30,968 bases of DNA from a virus, in IMG/VR virus record IMGVR_UViG_3300020204_000236, positions 1 through 30,968 of that record. One strand, given 5' to 3'. The position numbers and the translations under genes were made by a program. The notes below the pieces were generated by a model. That model was given only the letters and a program-made list of their open reading frames with translations. It was not told the origin of the DNA and did no database searches. Below are positions 22,265 through 30,553 of the stretch, piece by piece (position 1 is the stretch's first letter; the number at the start of each line of letters is the position of its first letter).

Positions 22265-22725
22265 TTAGGTTGGTCGATATCTCTTGAAGAAACAATGCTA
22301 ACTGAATCAGGTCTACCTTGTACTTGATACGATTGAGGAGATTCCGTAATTGGATCCGCAATCTCAAAATAACGTTCTAGTTTCATACCGATTTCTTCAT
22401 AAAGCATTTCAAGTTTGTGTTCTATTTCTTTAATCTTTTGTGATTCTTCGTAAAGTTTACCGGCCATCCTCTTTACTTCTTTCATATCACGTTCAACCAT
22501 CTTAGCTTCCATCCAATCACCACACTCCTTTAGTGTGTAACGCTCGGCTAAATTAATCACATCAATAATTTTATGTGCTGTTTCATAAATAGATTCAGCC
22601 TTTAAGCTCTTGCGATATTCATTATAAGCTTTGATGGTTTCATATAGCTTTACTTTTTCTTCTTTTGTAAGAGGAGTATAAGCAACTTCGGTTGAATTCT
22701 CTACTAGATGTTTTAGCTTTATCAT
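22261..22725 (-). CDS. helical protein with capsid-targeting-like leader
   Basis: A 154-residue protein starting MIKLKHLVE before N10, an LxE leader. The rest is nearly all helix and coiled coil (KEEKVKLYETIKAYNEYRKS, ...EIEHKLEMLYEEIGMKLERYF), with a short tail QVQGRPDSVSIVSSRDIDQPN. It sits between the protease and scaffold genes, so it is probably an internal core or head-packaged protein, comparable in place to the small core proteins of T4-type phages. ATATTTATA lies 5 nt before the ATG. Confidence 0.62.
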   Translation of the reverse strand: MIKLKHLVENSTEVAYTPLTKEEKVKLYETIKAYNEYRKSLKAESIYETAHKIIDVINLAERYTLKECGDWMEAKMVERDMKEVKRMAGKLYEESQKIKEIEHKLEMLYEEIGMKLERYFEIADPITESPQSYQVQGRPDSVSIVSSRDIDQPN

Positions 22726-22730
22726 ATGAA

Positions 22731-22739
22731 TATAAATAT
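22731..22739 (-). promoter_or_regulatory. ATATTTATA start-proximal motif
   Basis: The minus strand reads ATATTTATA, 5 nt before the ATG at 22725. Confidence 0.6.
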
Positions 22740-22747
22740 TAGTTAAA

Positions 22748-23350
22748 TTACAATTCGGAAAGAATATTATGAATTAATCTTTCTGCATTTGTATAAGGAT
22801 TTACGATAATTTTATTATCTACACTTTCGTTGATTTTACCTTGTGGATACATGAATGCACCTTGTGTGCTTGGATTGCTTACAAAGTCAAAAGCAATTAA
22901 ATCAAAATCATCTTGTACAATATCAGCACCTTCACGCATATCTTTCTTTACACTACCTAGACCACGACTACTAATACCCAATAGAATACCAGATTGTAAT
23001 AGATCTTTTAAAATATTACCACTGGGTGTAGGAAGAATTTCTACAGTACCAACCAAATCTTTACCATCCCATCCCATGTCAACAATGTTATGGCTAACAT
23101 TCTTTAAATTAACAACGGACGATTCTGGATGGTCAAGTTCGCCCATAGCACGACGTTGCTTTACAAAGTTTTCCATATACTTGTCAGCTTCACGTTTTAA
23201 TACGTCTTCTGGATATAAACGACCATTTTGGTTCTTTGCGTCAGCACGTTGTAATACTCCACTAACTAATAATTTGCCGTCTTTTAAAGACTCATTTAAT
23301 GAAGTTTTTTTAAATTTGAATGGTAATACATCAATTAATATTTGTTTCAT
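22748..23350 (-). CDS. 21: prohead protease, gp21-like
   Basis: About 200 residues from ATG 23350, which lies 1 nt after the stop of the upstream gene. An upstream ATG would add 18 residues inside that gene and is less likely. This is the serine protease of T4-type proheads that cuts core, capsid and packaged proteins after LxE-type sites. MGELDHPES carries the catalytic His; GILLGISSRGLGSV carries the catalytic Ser. NGRLYP near the N-terminus and DLIAFDFVSNPSTQGAFMYP further on are family landmarks. Its own N-terminus has KTSLNE before S, a possible self-cleavage site, and the C-terminus is LIHNILSEL. Confidence 0.93.
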   Translation of the reverse strand: MKQILIDVLPFKFKKTSLNESLKDGKLLVSGVLQRADAKNQNGRLYPEDVLKREADKYMENFVKQRRAMGELDHPESSVVNLKNVSHNIVDMGWDGKDLVGTVEILPTPSGNILKDLLQSGILLGISSRGLGSVKKDMREGADIVQDDFDLIAFDFVSNPSTQGAFMYPQGKINESVDNKIIVNPYTNAERLIHNILSEL

Positions 23351-23351
23351 A

Positions 23352-24440
23352 TTAAGCAGTAGGTTGAGTTCCTGGTGGCTTTTCACCAGCGGTTTGTTTA
23401 GCAACTGCAGGCTCGTCAGATGTTACAACATTTGATGGTTGTGTAACAACTTGTTTATTTGGATCAACCAAAGCCTTTGATTTAGCAATTTGATATTGAT
23501 CTTTAGGTTTCACATCTGCCTTTCCTAAAATTCTGATTTTAAATCCTGGTTTAATAAAGAACTTAGCAACTTTTTGTTTACTTTCTTCGCGACCCGTTAT
23601 TACAATTACATATCTATCATAATAATAATCAATATTTACTCCTGTAACGTTGATTGTATAATCTGCTTCTGGTTGTTTATATCCCTTACTAGCACGCACA
23701 ACTATCTTTTTATCCAAAATAGCATCTTGAATTTTTCTTTGTAAATTAGTCTTTAATTGTTCAGTACTATCCTTTAATTTTGAATCAAAATCTGTAAAAT
23801 CGGTTTGTACATTATACGATTGAACATTTATATCTACATTTGATGTTTTTGGTTTTGTTGCGACTGGATTAGGTTGAGCTGTTGACGCAGCGGTTGCTGG
23901 TTCCGCAACTGGTTGACCTTCAACTTCATGTTGTAATTTATAAATTAAACCACCAACGCCTTCTTTACGTATTTTTTTGACAAGTTTAATAGCTTGTTCG
24001 GTCATTGGCAATTGACCTTGTTCATGACCTGCTAAACCAGGATCCAATTCAGGATCACCATGTTGTACTAAACCATTTTGATCTCTATAGGTAGATACTG
24101 GTTCAATATTTTGAGCAGGTGTTACATAAGCTGGTTCACTATACATTTGATTTTCCAACTTATAATTTTGACTTTTTTTAACTTTCTTAGTAGGTGTAAA
24201 TCCGGCTTGATGTACAACGCTTGGTCTAGCACCTTTTCTATTAAAAGCAAATGGTGTAGTACCAATATCACCACCCATATGCGCTCCGCCTGTAGCAACG
24301 CCCATAGTGCCCGTTGTACTAGCCTCATTCTTCTTTAACTCGGCATCTACCTGATTTTCTATTTTTTCACGATAAATTTGAGCATATTTTTTTACAACTT
24401 CTCCAAACGAATCGCTAGACTTTTTAAGATGATTTTTCAT
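23352..24440 (-). CDS. head core-region protein of unknown function
   Basis: A 362-residue protein between the portal-side gene and the protease, the region of T4 genes 67 and 68. The N-terminus is helical and charged (EVVKKYAQIYREKIENQVDA). The next part is Gly- and Pro-rich with little structure, then an Ala/Pro/Thr linker (~180-200). A folded-looking domain follows with VVRASKGYKQPEADYTINVT, YYYDRYVIVITGREESKQKV and KPGFKIRILG. The end is Ser/Thr/Pro-rich. It overlaps the upstream gene by 17 nt. No family is recognised; a prohead core role is inferred only from position. Confidence 0.55.
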   Translation of the reverse strand: MKNHLKKSSDSFGEVVKKYAQIYREKIENQVDAELKKNEASTTGTMGVATGGAHMGGDIGTTPFAFNRKGARPSVVHQAGFTPTKKVKKSQNYKLENQMYSEPAYVTPAQNIEPVSTYRDQNGLVQHGDPELDPGLAGHEQGQLPMTEQAIKLVKKIRKEGVGGLIYKLQHEVEGQPVAEPATAASTAQPNPVATKPKTSNVDINVQSYNVQTDFTDFDSKLKDSTEQLKTNLQRKIQDAILDKKIVVRASKGYKQPEADYTINVTGVNIDYYYDRYVIVITGREESKQKVAKFFIKPGFKIRILGKADVKPKDQYQIAKSKALVDPNKQVVTQPSNVVTSDEPAVAKQTAGEKPPGTQPTA

Positions 24441-25299
24441 TTTGAATCTTATTCAGTTCCTCAATTAATTCATATGCAGTTAAGAGTGATGTCAATTGGT
24501 TTTCTTTTACCAATCCATTTATGGTTTTATTTGAAAGTTGTGTAATAGTCTCGTTTAATTTAATCTTAATAATATCATTATTAACAATCTTAGATGAACT
24601 TTCTTTCAATATACCAGATACTCTTTTGTATTCAAGATTCACAAATTCAGTAAATTTATTTGTATTTGATACATTTGTGATATATTCTTTCAACAAACGT
24701 TTTTGGTCAGGTAGTAAATTACTATACTTTTTGTTGAAGTTTTCAATTAGGAACTTATAAGCAATCAAACGAACTTCAGCAGTTTGAGAACTATACAAAT
24801 CAAGTGGTTGTGATTCATTCTTTTTTATCTTAGTCAAATTCTCAACAACATATTCTCTTGATTCGATTAATTCTTCCACCCCAAACTTTACCTCATTAAC
24901 ATTTTCATTTTCAAACAATTTATATATTGATGCATACAACTTATAATTTGGAATCTTATTCTTTAGGAACTCATCGATATTATACTTTTCTTTTATTTCT
25001 TTTACCAAATTATACTTTTGTTTATTTAATTCACGACTATTAATCTTAGAACGAGTCTGCAAAACAACATCTAAAATACGATCTGCCGATTCTGGATTCC
25101 TAGAAGATTGTGATGATATAAAGTTGTATAATTGGAACTCTTTACCCAACTCCTTTGACTCGTTGAAATAATTGAACATTAGATTTTTCGTGAATGTTTC
25201 ATCACGTCCGGCAAGAATATCAGACGTTATTTGTCGGGTAAGTAATTCAAATAGCACTCCGCTATTTTTAAACTTAGAATGTTTCGCTTTCTTATGCAT
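24424..25299 (-). CDS. helical head-module protein in the gp67/gp68 position
   Basis: The start is set at ATG 25299 (MHKKAKHSKFKNSGVLFELL); a TTG at 25308 would add 3 residues. GGAA lies 6 nt upstream of this ATG. About 291 residues, nearly all helical and charged: LLTRQITSDILAGRDETF, LDVVLQTRSKINSRELNKQK and TAYELIEELNKIQNEKSS at the end. Proteins of this look follow the portal gene in several marine T4-type genomes. Role unknown; probably a core or assembly factor. It follows the portal and runs into the next gene by a 17-nt overlap. Confidence 0.58.
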   Translation of the reverse strand: MHKKAKHSKFKNSGVLFELLTRQITSDILAGRDETFTKNLMFNYFNESKELGKEFQLYNFISSQSSRNPESADRILDVVLQTRSKINSRELNKQKYNLVKEIKEKYNIDEFLKNKIPNYKLYASIYKLFENENVNEVKFGVEELIESREYVVENLTKIKKNESQPLDLYSSQTAEVRLIAYKFLIENFNKKYSNLLPDQKRLLKEYITNVSNTNKFTEFVNLEYKRVSGILKESSSKIVNNDIIKIKLNETITQLSNKTINGLVKENQLTSLLTAYELIEELNKIQNEKSS

Positions 25300-25313
25300 A
25301 AGTTCCAATTAAA

Positions 25314-25322
25314 TATAAATAT
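25314..25322 (-). promoter_or_regulatory. ATATTTATA motif downstream of the portal gene
   Basis: The minus strand reads ATATTTATA, 14 nt before the ATG at 25299. A TATAAATA (T4 late core) also lies further upstream at 25353-25346. Confidence 0.5.
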
Positions 25323-25345
25323 ATGTAAAGATTAAAATTATTCGC

Positions 25346-25353
25346 TATTTATA
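25346..25353 (-). promoter_or_regulatory. TATAAATA, T4 late promoter core candidate
   Basis: The minus strand reads TATAAATAG about 46 nt before the ATG at 25299. It is an exact match to the T4 late -10 element. Confidence 0.4.
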
Positions 25354-25361
25354 CTTTTCTT

Positions 25362-27239
25362 TTATTCTTTTATATTATTTTCGTCCATAAAAGATGGTTT
25401 TTTTACAGACTCTTTCAAAACTTCCTTGGTTTCGAAATCTTTTAACAAAACCGACAATGACTCTAGCGACAACGGTGATTTATTTTTATATTTGTGCGTT
25501 GGTGATAAATCGCTAACTCTCTTGTTTTCTAAATTACCAAATGGGTCTTCTCCGAATGGGTATTTACTAGCATCCTTTCTACCAGTTTGATCTCTTTTCT
25601 TTTCAGTTAATTTTGGAGTTTCACTTCCACCACCAGATGATTCTGGGGGTGTACCACCAGCCTCACTGCCAGACTCAGTTCCTCCAGTTTCGCCACTACC
25701 CGCATCTCCACCAGTATCAGTGCCTCCAGATTCTTCTCCCTTTGATTTTAAGAATGCTAAAGCTGGATCATTACCATCTTCTTCAATTTGTTTAAATCTA
25801 TAAATTCCTTTAGCATCATCGATTAATTGTTTTTGTAAATTAATCATATCTTGCTCAGACATGCTAAATACGTTATCATAAATCCATTTTTTGCTGAACA
25901 ATTTTTGTTCTTGCATGTCTTTGGCTACTTCTACTTTGCTTTTCCAAACATCAATCTTTTCCTTTTCAAAGATAGTAGATGGGTTTGTTAATTGTAAACT
26001 AAAGTCTACCAACGATTCATCTCTATATCCTTGACTATACAAATGAATTACCGCAATCTTGTTCAATTCACTAACAATAATACGTTGTACACGTTGAATT
26101 GTTCTAGCAAAACGAATATCTTCAGCCGCCAATGTAGCCTTACCAGATAATGATTCATCATACCCCAAGAATGCCTTTGGAATCTTAAGTGCTGACATCA
26201 TCTTATTGCGTAGATATTCAATATCATCTGTACCTGTCCATTCTAGTCCAGGCAAATTATCAATACTTGTACCACTATCGCCACCACGAACTGGTAGGAA
26301 AAAGTCTTCAACCATGTTTTGAAGGTTAAAACGTAAATTATAGTCACCAGTTTGTTGATCCAAATATGGAGTCTTTTTCATTTGCGCAATAATTCGTTCC
26401 ATGTGATTATCAACTTCATTTGGAGGAATATTACCAATATCGACTTTAAAAATACGTTTTTCTGGAGCACGCATGATGCGATGAATCAACATTGCATCTT
26501 CCATTAAACTCAATTGTTTCCAAACACGGCGAGCACCTTCTAACATACTCTTACCATAAGGTAAGAAGTTACTATCACTCAGTAAACGAAAGTGTGCAAT
26601 TTGATAGTTCTCAAGATCTTCAATTTTATTACCATATGGAAGATTAACTTGAAACTTAACAAAATTCTTATTTTGTAGATGTGCATTTTCAATACGAGTA
26701 ACATAATATGAACTAAGTGGTTCAACCATGTATACGCCATATTCTGGACTGATATGTAACCTTAAATAAAAATCGCCATACTTGACCATGCTACGAGTCC
26801 AAGACCAAAGATTAAACTCAATATTAAGAATATCATAAAATAAATTGTTTAATATTTGTTTGATATCATCATTCGAAGATTGAACAGAGATAATGTCACC
26901 CAATTCATTTTTACTTGTACATTCATCCGAATAAATGTCTAATGCAGATGCGAGAATTGGATCCATATCCATTGTATCATAATCGCGAAATAGTTCTACA
27001 CGACTACTTTGATAGCTAAGATTAAAGTCACGGGTATATTGATTATATGCGGTAGTTCTAAGACGATTAAAACGATCTCTTAAACTATTACGATCTGTAG
27101 CATATTGAATTTCATCAGTGTCAATTACCTTTAATTTCTTACCACCAATATTACGTACAATAACATCATTACTAAAAAGACGTTTTAATCTTGCAAAAAG
27201 CGATCTATTCTTTAATTCTTGAAATGATTTATCAGTCAT
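25362..27239 (-). CDS. 20: portal protein, gp20-like
   Basis: A 625-residue portal vertex protein, the ring through which DNA enters the head. Landmarks: MDMDPILASALDIYSDECT (~95-113), LWSWTRSMVKYGDFYLRLHI, YMVEPLSSYYVTRIE, FRLLSDSNFLPYGKSMLEGA, LMEDAMLIHRIMRAPEKRIF, YLRNKMMSALKIPKAFLGYD and GKATLAAEDIRFARTIQRVQ, all gp20 signatures. The last ~130 residues are a Gly/Ser/Thr-rich linker (GGTDTGGDAGSG) and a charged tail, longer than the core fold needs. Directly upstream are TATAAATA, ATACTTATA and GGCGGTAAG as ribosome site. It follows the terminase with 25 nt between. Confidence 0.96.
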   Translation of the reverse strand: MTDKSFQELKNRSLFARLKRLFSNDVIVRNIGGKKLKVIDTDEIQYATDRNSLRDRFNRLRTTAYNQYTRDFNLSYQSSRVELFRDYDTMDMDPILASALDIYSDECTSKNELGDIISVQSSNDDIKQILNNLFYDILNIEFNLWSWTRSMVKYGDFYLRLHISPEYGVYMVEPLSSYYVTRIENAHLQNKNFVKFQVNLPYGNKIEDLENYQIAHFRLLSDSNFLPYGKSMLEGARRVWKQLSLMEDAMLIHRIMRAPEKRIFKVDIGNIPPNEVDNHMERIIAQMKKTPYLDQQTGDYNLRFNLQNMVEDFFLPVRGGDSGTSIDNLPGLEWTGTDDIEYLRNKMMSALKIPKAFLGYDESLSGKATLAAEDIRFARTIQRVQRIIVSELNKIAVIHLYSQGYRDESLVDFSLQLTNPSTIFEKEKIDVWKSKVEVAKDMQEQKLFSKKWIYDNVFSMSEQDMINLQKQLIDDAKGIYRFKQIEEDGNDPALAFLKSKGEESGGTDTGGDAGSGETGGTESGSEAGGTPPESSGGGSETPKLTEKKRDQTGRKDASKYPFGEDPFGNLENKRVSDLSPTHKYKNKSPLSLESLSVLLKDFETKEVLKESVKKPSFMDENNIKE

Positions 27240-27255
27240 ATCTTACCGCCATATA

Positions 27256-27269
27256 TATAAGTATTTATA
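27256..27269 (-). promoter_or_regulatory. late promoter candidate of the portal gene
   Basis: The minus strand reads TATAAATACTTATA: the T4 late core TATAAATA (27269-27262) overlaps ATACTTATA (27264-27256). The leader to the ATG at 27239 is 16 nt long and carries GGCGGTAAG. Confidence 0.55.
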
Positions 27270-28878
27270 ACAACCAAGTTAAACTTTCTTTTTTACTGTT
27301 TATATTAGCATTTGGGTTGAAATCCCACCCTTCTGTAGGAGAACCAAATGGTTTTGTTAATATAGGAGAATTATGAACGCTGGATACTTTACTAATGCCT
27401 GCTAACATTTGTCTATTGTAAGCAATCTGATCATTTCTAAGTCTAAGTGCAGTTTCACGTACCCATAATCCTATTCCCATAGACATTACCAAATCATCAT
27501 TGTAGCCACGTAGTGCTTCTGCTTTTGGTCCATTCCAAATAAAAACATTCAACTCTTCATATAATCGTTTCGATTTAATAATTACTTGTTTTTGTCTAAA
27601 AAATAACTCCAAATTACTTACAACTAATGGTCTGTTTTTAGTAGTTGTAGTAAATCCAGCAACCATCTTTTTATCTTGTGCATGTAATTTGTTGCTATAT
27701 GTTTTTTCCACATCCACAATTGTGAGATCACTTGAACTATAAAACGTATGAGGATAATTTCTGTCAATAATCTGTTGAAGTGTACCCCAACCAACGTTAT
27801 TGTTTTCTACAACTAATAGTGCATTATTATATTCAGTAGCAATAGTTACTAATAGATTGCCATAATCTTTTGTAGTTAATTGCCCTTTATATTCTGCAAC
27901 TTGTTCCATAGTATCAACATCTATAACATGAAAAGCGCTGAAATCTGCACCATCGCCTCTAGCACAATCAGCTGTCACTAAATAATTCTTGCTATAATTT
28001 GGGTAATCCCATATCCATAAATCTTGATTATTACCTCGCCTTTCTATAGGATCTTTTATGTATGTTTGTTTATAAAATTCCAATACATCAACACTAACTA
28101 CTTGATTGCCTGATGTACTAAAATCACAATCACATTCTTGCGCAGCACCCTTTACACCTGATAATTCTGTCTGATTATCTCTCCACGATTGATCTCTTTC
28201 TGGATGTAAATGCCATGGCAATTTTATTGTTTTGAATCCTTTTTTACCAGACTTTTCGTTTTCTTCCGATTCAATCCATGTTTTATGAAAAAAGTTACCA
28301 ACGCCGTTCGGTGTACTTAATATAATCGATCTACCACCAGTAGATAAAGTATATTGTGATGATAACCAAATTTCTTCTATACCATCAATAAACGCAGCTT
28401 CGTCTATAATTAACAATGATAATGCTGATGAACGACCTGCTGTGCCAGCCGATGAGACAGCTTTAATTTGTGATCCATTCTTTAATCTCAGTGACAATCT
28501 ATTATCTTCCACACATGGCACTTTTAACCAACTAGGAAGATTATCATTAGCAAATCTTACCTTGGTAACGATTTCCTTTGCGGTTTCCTGTGTTATACTA
28601 ATACATAAAATATTCTTATCATTATGGAATGTCATTAACCATAAACTATAAGCAGCAGTAAGAGTGCTAATACCCATCTGACGACTTTTAAGAACAATGT
28701 TCAATTGATTATCAACAAAGTCTTGTAATGCCTTCTCTTGAAATGGATACAATTCAAATCCAACTGTACCACGTATGGGATGTTGAATCTTTACATACTT
28801 CTTTATGAAGTATATAGGATTTTCAATACATTTTTTATATTCTTGCTTTATTATCTCTCTTAAGTTTTGCTGACTCAT
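27265..28878 (-). CDS. 17: large terminase subunit, gp17-like
   Basis: A 537-residue DNA packaging motor. The ATPase half has VLKSRQMGISTLTAAY (Walker A), then LLIIDEAAFIDGI (Walker B and catalytic Glu), then SRSIILSTPNGVGNF-like motif III (GGRSIILSTPNG). The nuclease half has YLVTADCARGDGADFSAF (first acids), ALLVVENNNVGWG and GYNDDLVMSMGIG (last acids), an RNase H-type headful nuclease. The length matches the T4-type family. It overlaps the upstream zinc-finger gene by 44 nt, and the portal gene follows at once, so T4 genes 18 and 19 are not between them here. Confidence 0.97.
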   Translation of the reverse strand: MSQQNLREIIKQEYKKCIENPIYFIKKYVKIQHPIRGTVGFELYPFQEKALQDFVDNQLNIVLKSRQMGISTLTAAYSLWLMTFHNDKNILCISITQETAKEIVTKVRFANDNLPSWLKVPCVEDNRLSLRLKNGSQIKAVSSAGTAGRSSALSLLIIDEAAFIDGIEEIWLSSQYTLSTGGRSIILSTPNGVGNFFHKTWIESEENEKSGKKGFKTIKLPWHLHPERDQSWRDNQTELSGVKGAAQECDCDFSTSGNQVVSVDVLEFYKQTYIKDPIERRGNNQDLWIWDYPNYSKNYLVTADCARGDGADFSAFHVIDVDTMEQVAEYKGQLTTKDYGNLLVTIATEYNNALLVVENNNVGWGTLQQIIDRNYPHTFYSSSDLTIVDVEKTYSNKLHAQDKKMVAGFTTTTKNRPLVVSNLELFFRQKQVIIKSKRLYEELNVFIWNGPKAEALRGYNDDLVMSMGIGLWVRETALRLRNDQIAYNRQMLAGISKVSSVHNSPILTKPFGSPTEGWDFNPNANINSKKESLTWLL

Positions 28879-29482
28879 ATTTTGTTTCTAATTCACTAAT
28901 CTCAGCATCTATATTTTCTAATCTTTTTACTACGGCTGTTAAGTCTAACTCTATATTTTCACGGATTTTTGACATATCTGGCACTCCTTCCCAATGTTCT
29001 ATAGATCCATCTTCTTCAAGAAATTCAACTGGTTTATTATGATTTTGGTCACACCAGTTTTTAGCCTCTTCAAATTTATTCTTATAATCCAACAATGCTG
29101 ATTTTATATTCTTGAGTTCACGGATTTTGTTGAATGTATCCCAAATACCCAATTTTTTAAGATGAGTTTCTTCATTTATAAAACATTCATAACATAATCC
29201 AGACTTTGGCCATGTTCTATCATCCAAATAACTACCCCATCGAACATCCATATTGCAGTGTTTACAACGTTGTTCCACAACGATTGATGCTCGTTTTGAA
29301 ACACGGCGTTTACTACCATTTTTCCAAATCCACTTCCGTCCCTGCCCATCCTCCCACTCATCACCTTCTTTGCGTTTACTATTTTCAAGATTAGAATCAT
29401 AACCAACTTGCACGAATGGACGATTACCATCCACGTAATCTTTAATAATATCGAGATTGCTTTTACCTAATGCTCTTTTCAT
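28835..29482 (-). CDS. zinc-finger and coiled-coil protein, possible small terminase or packaging factor
   Basis: A 215-residue protein overlapping the large terminase gene by 44 nt. The N-terminus is MKRALGKSNLDIIKDYVDGN; GDEWEDGQGRKWIWKNGSKR follows. A four-Cys zinc finger comes next, with CKHCNMDVRWG and CYECF about 22 residues apart. The second half is helical, with a closing coiled coil (AVVKRLENIDAEISELETKY). Small terminase subunits often precede the large one, so this gene may do that job, but a Cys4 finger is not typical of T4 gp16. No -10/-35 promoter is evident. ATATTTGTT abuts the ATG. Confidence 0.55.
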   Translation of the reverse strand: MKRALGKSNLDIIKDYVDGNRPFVQVGYDSNLENSKRKEGDEWEDGQGRKWIWKNGSKRRVSKRASIVVEQRCKHCNMDVRWGSYLDDRTWPKSGLCYECFINEETHLKKLGIWDTFNKIRELKNIKSALLDYKNKFEEAKNWCDQNHNKPVEFLEEDGSIEHWEGVPDMSKIRENIELDLTAVVKRLENIDAEISELETKYESAKLKRDNKARI

Positions 29483-29500
29483 AACAAATATGTATTTATT

Positions 29501-30553
29501 TTATTTACCAAAACCACTTTGTAGTCCCCTAATAATGAAACTACCAGTTATTTTAAATGGCTTACTATGAATACTTGGATCTCTTACAACAATGCCTTCA
29601 TGTTTTTCTAGATCACCAATTTCACTAGTAGCATTCTTGAGAATTTCATCGCCCAACTTGATTGTAGTAATATAAACAATAATATCATTAACTATCTTGT
29701 CTATGTCTTGACCCTCAAAATCTCGCGTAATATTTTTACTTGCAGCTGCTTTCTGAAATTGTTCACGGGTAATTAACGGTGTTTGAATAGTCACATTAGT
29801 CAACCAATCTTTCAAACTCTTGGTTACTGGTTTTCCTTGAGGATACAATGTAACTTTTTCGCCCAATGGTTTTGAAAGATTTGGACGAGTTTTGAATTTA
29901 GTATCAACACTTCCTAATACTTTAAATCCATATTTCTTAGCAACCAAATTCAACTTATTGATATAAGATTGCATTGCGGTTTTATCATAAGAAATTTCAG
30001 TAGCTACTCTTGATTTGACACTACCGTCTTTACCAAATGTCTTTGGCTTTATTTCTTTTAAACCATGAATTGCCAAAAAGTTACCAATGTCTTCGTATCC
30101 AAGAACGTTTGTTTGTCCTTCAACATATTCAATGTTCAACAAAATGTTTGGATTGTTCAATAACCCAAGAGCTTTCAATTCGTTTTGAGTTGTTGGTATA
30201 GCTTCATCAAATATTTGAATGACTCTGGTACCAATTTTAATGAACCCATGTTCTGAACCTGTTTCTTGATTTGGTAAAAATCTAGCACTTAGATCTTGTG
30301 GGCGCATTCCCTTAATGTCTAGTGGTTTCGCACTACCACGGTCCATCACAAATTCTCCATTGACTAAACGAATACTAGCATTGACACCATCAATCTTGAC
30401 ACTACCAGTTCCTTTCTCCAACGATGCGATTGACTTTTGAAAAACGTTTATAAATTCTTTTGCAGTAGATGTAAAATCAAATGGATGCTCCATATGACCA
30501 CCAGCACCACCTTCTTTGAGAACTTCCGACAAAATATTACTTAGCTTTATCAT
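29501..30553 (-). CDS. nucleotidyltransferase/ligase-fold protein with capsid-targeting-like leader
   Basis: A 350-residue protein starting MIKLSNILSE before V11, an LxE leader. The body has ligase-superfamily motifs: motif I SVKIDGVNASIR (KxDG at 53-56, Lys53 the expected nucleotide-binding lysine), then LLNIEYVEG (~138-146), NFLAIHGL (motif IIIa-like), HEGIVVRD (motif IV, 318-325) and KPFKI (motif V, 331-335). So it is probably an ATP-dependent DNA or RNA ligase, or an enzyme using the same covalent-AMP step. A Gly/His-rich stretch (EGGAGGHMEHPF) follows the leader. It overlaps the flavodoxin-like gene by ATGA. If packaged, it would enter the cell with the DNA and could seal or repair ends (inference). 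Confidence 0.72.
   Translation of the reverse strand: MIKLSNILSEVLKEGGAGGHMEHPFDFTSTAKEFINVFQKSIASLEKGTGSVKIDGVNASIRLVNGEFVMDRGSAKPLDIKGMRPQDLSARFLPNQETGSEHGFIKIGTRVIQIFDEAIPTTQNELKALGLLNNPNILLNIEYVEGQTNVLGYEDIGNFLAIHGLKEIKPKTFGKDGSVKSRVATEISYDKTAMQSYINKLNLVAKKYGFKVLGSVDTKFKTRPNLSKPLGEKVTLYPQGKPVTKSLKDWLTNVTIQTPLITREQFQKAAASKNITRDFEGQDIDKIVNDIIVYITTIKLGDEILKNATSEIGDLEKHEGIVVRDPSIHSKPFKITGSFIIRGLQSGFGK

Noticed and set aside
23351-23404. 18-residue N-terminal extension of the prohead protease
   Set aside because: It lies wholly in the upstream gene; ATG 23350 follows that gene's stop by 1 nt.
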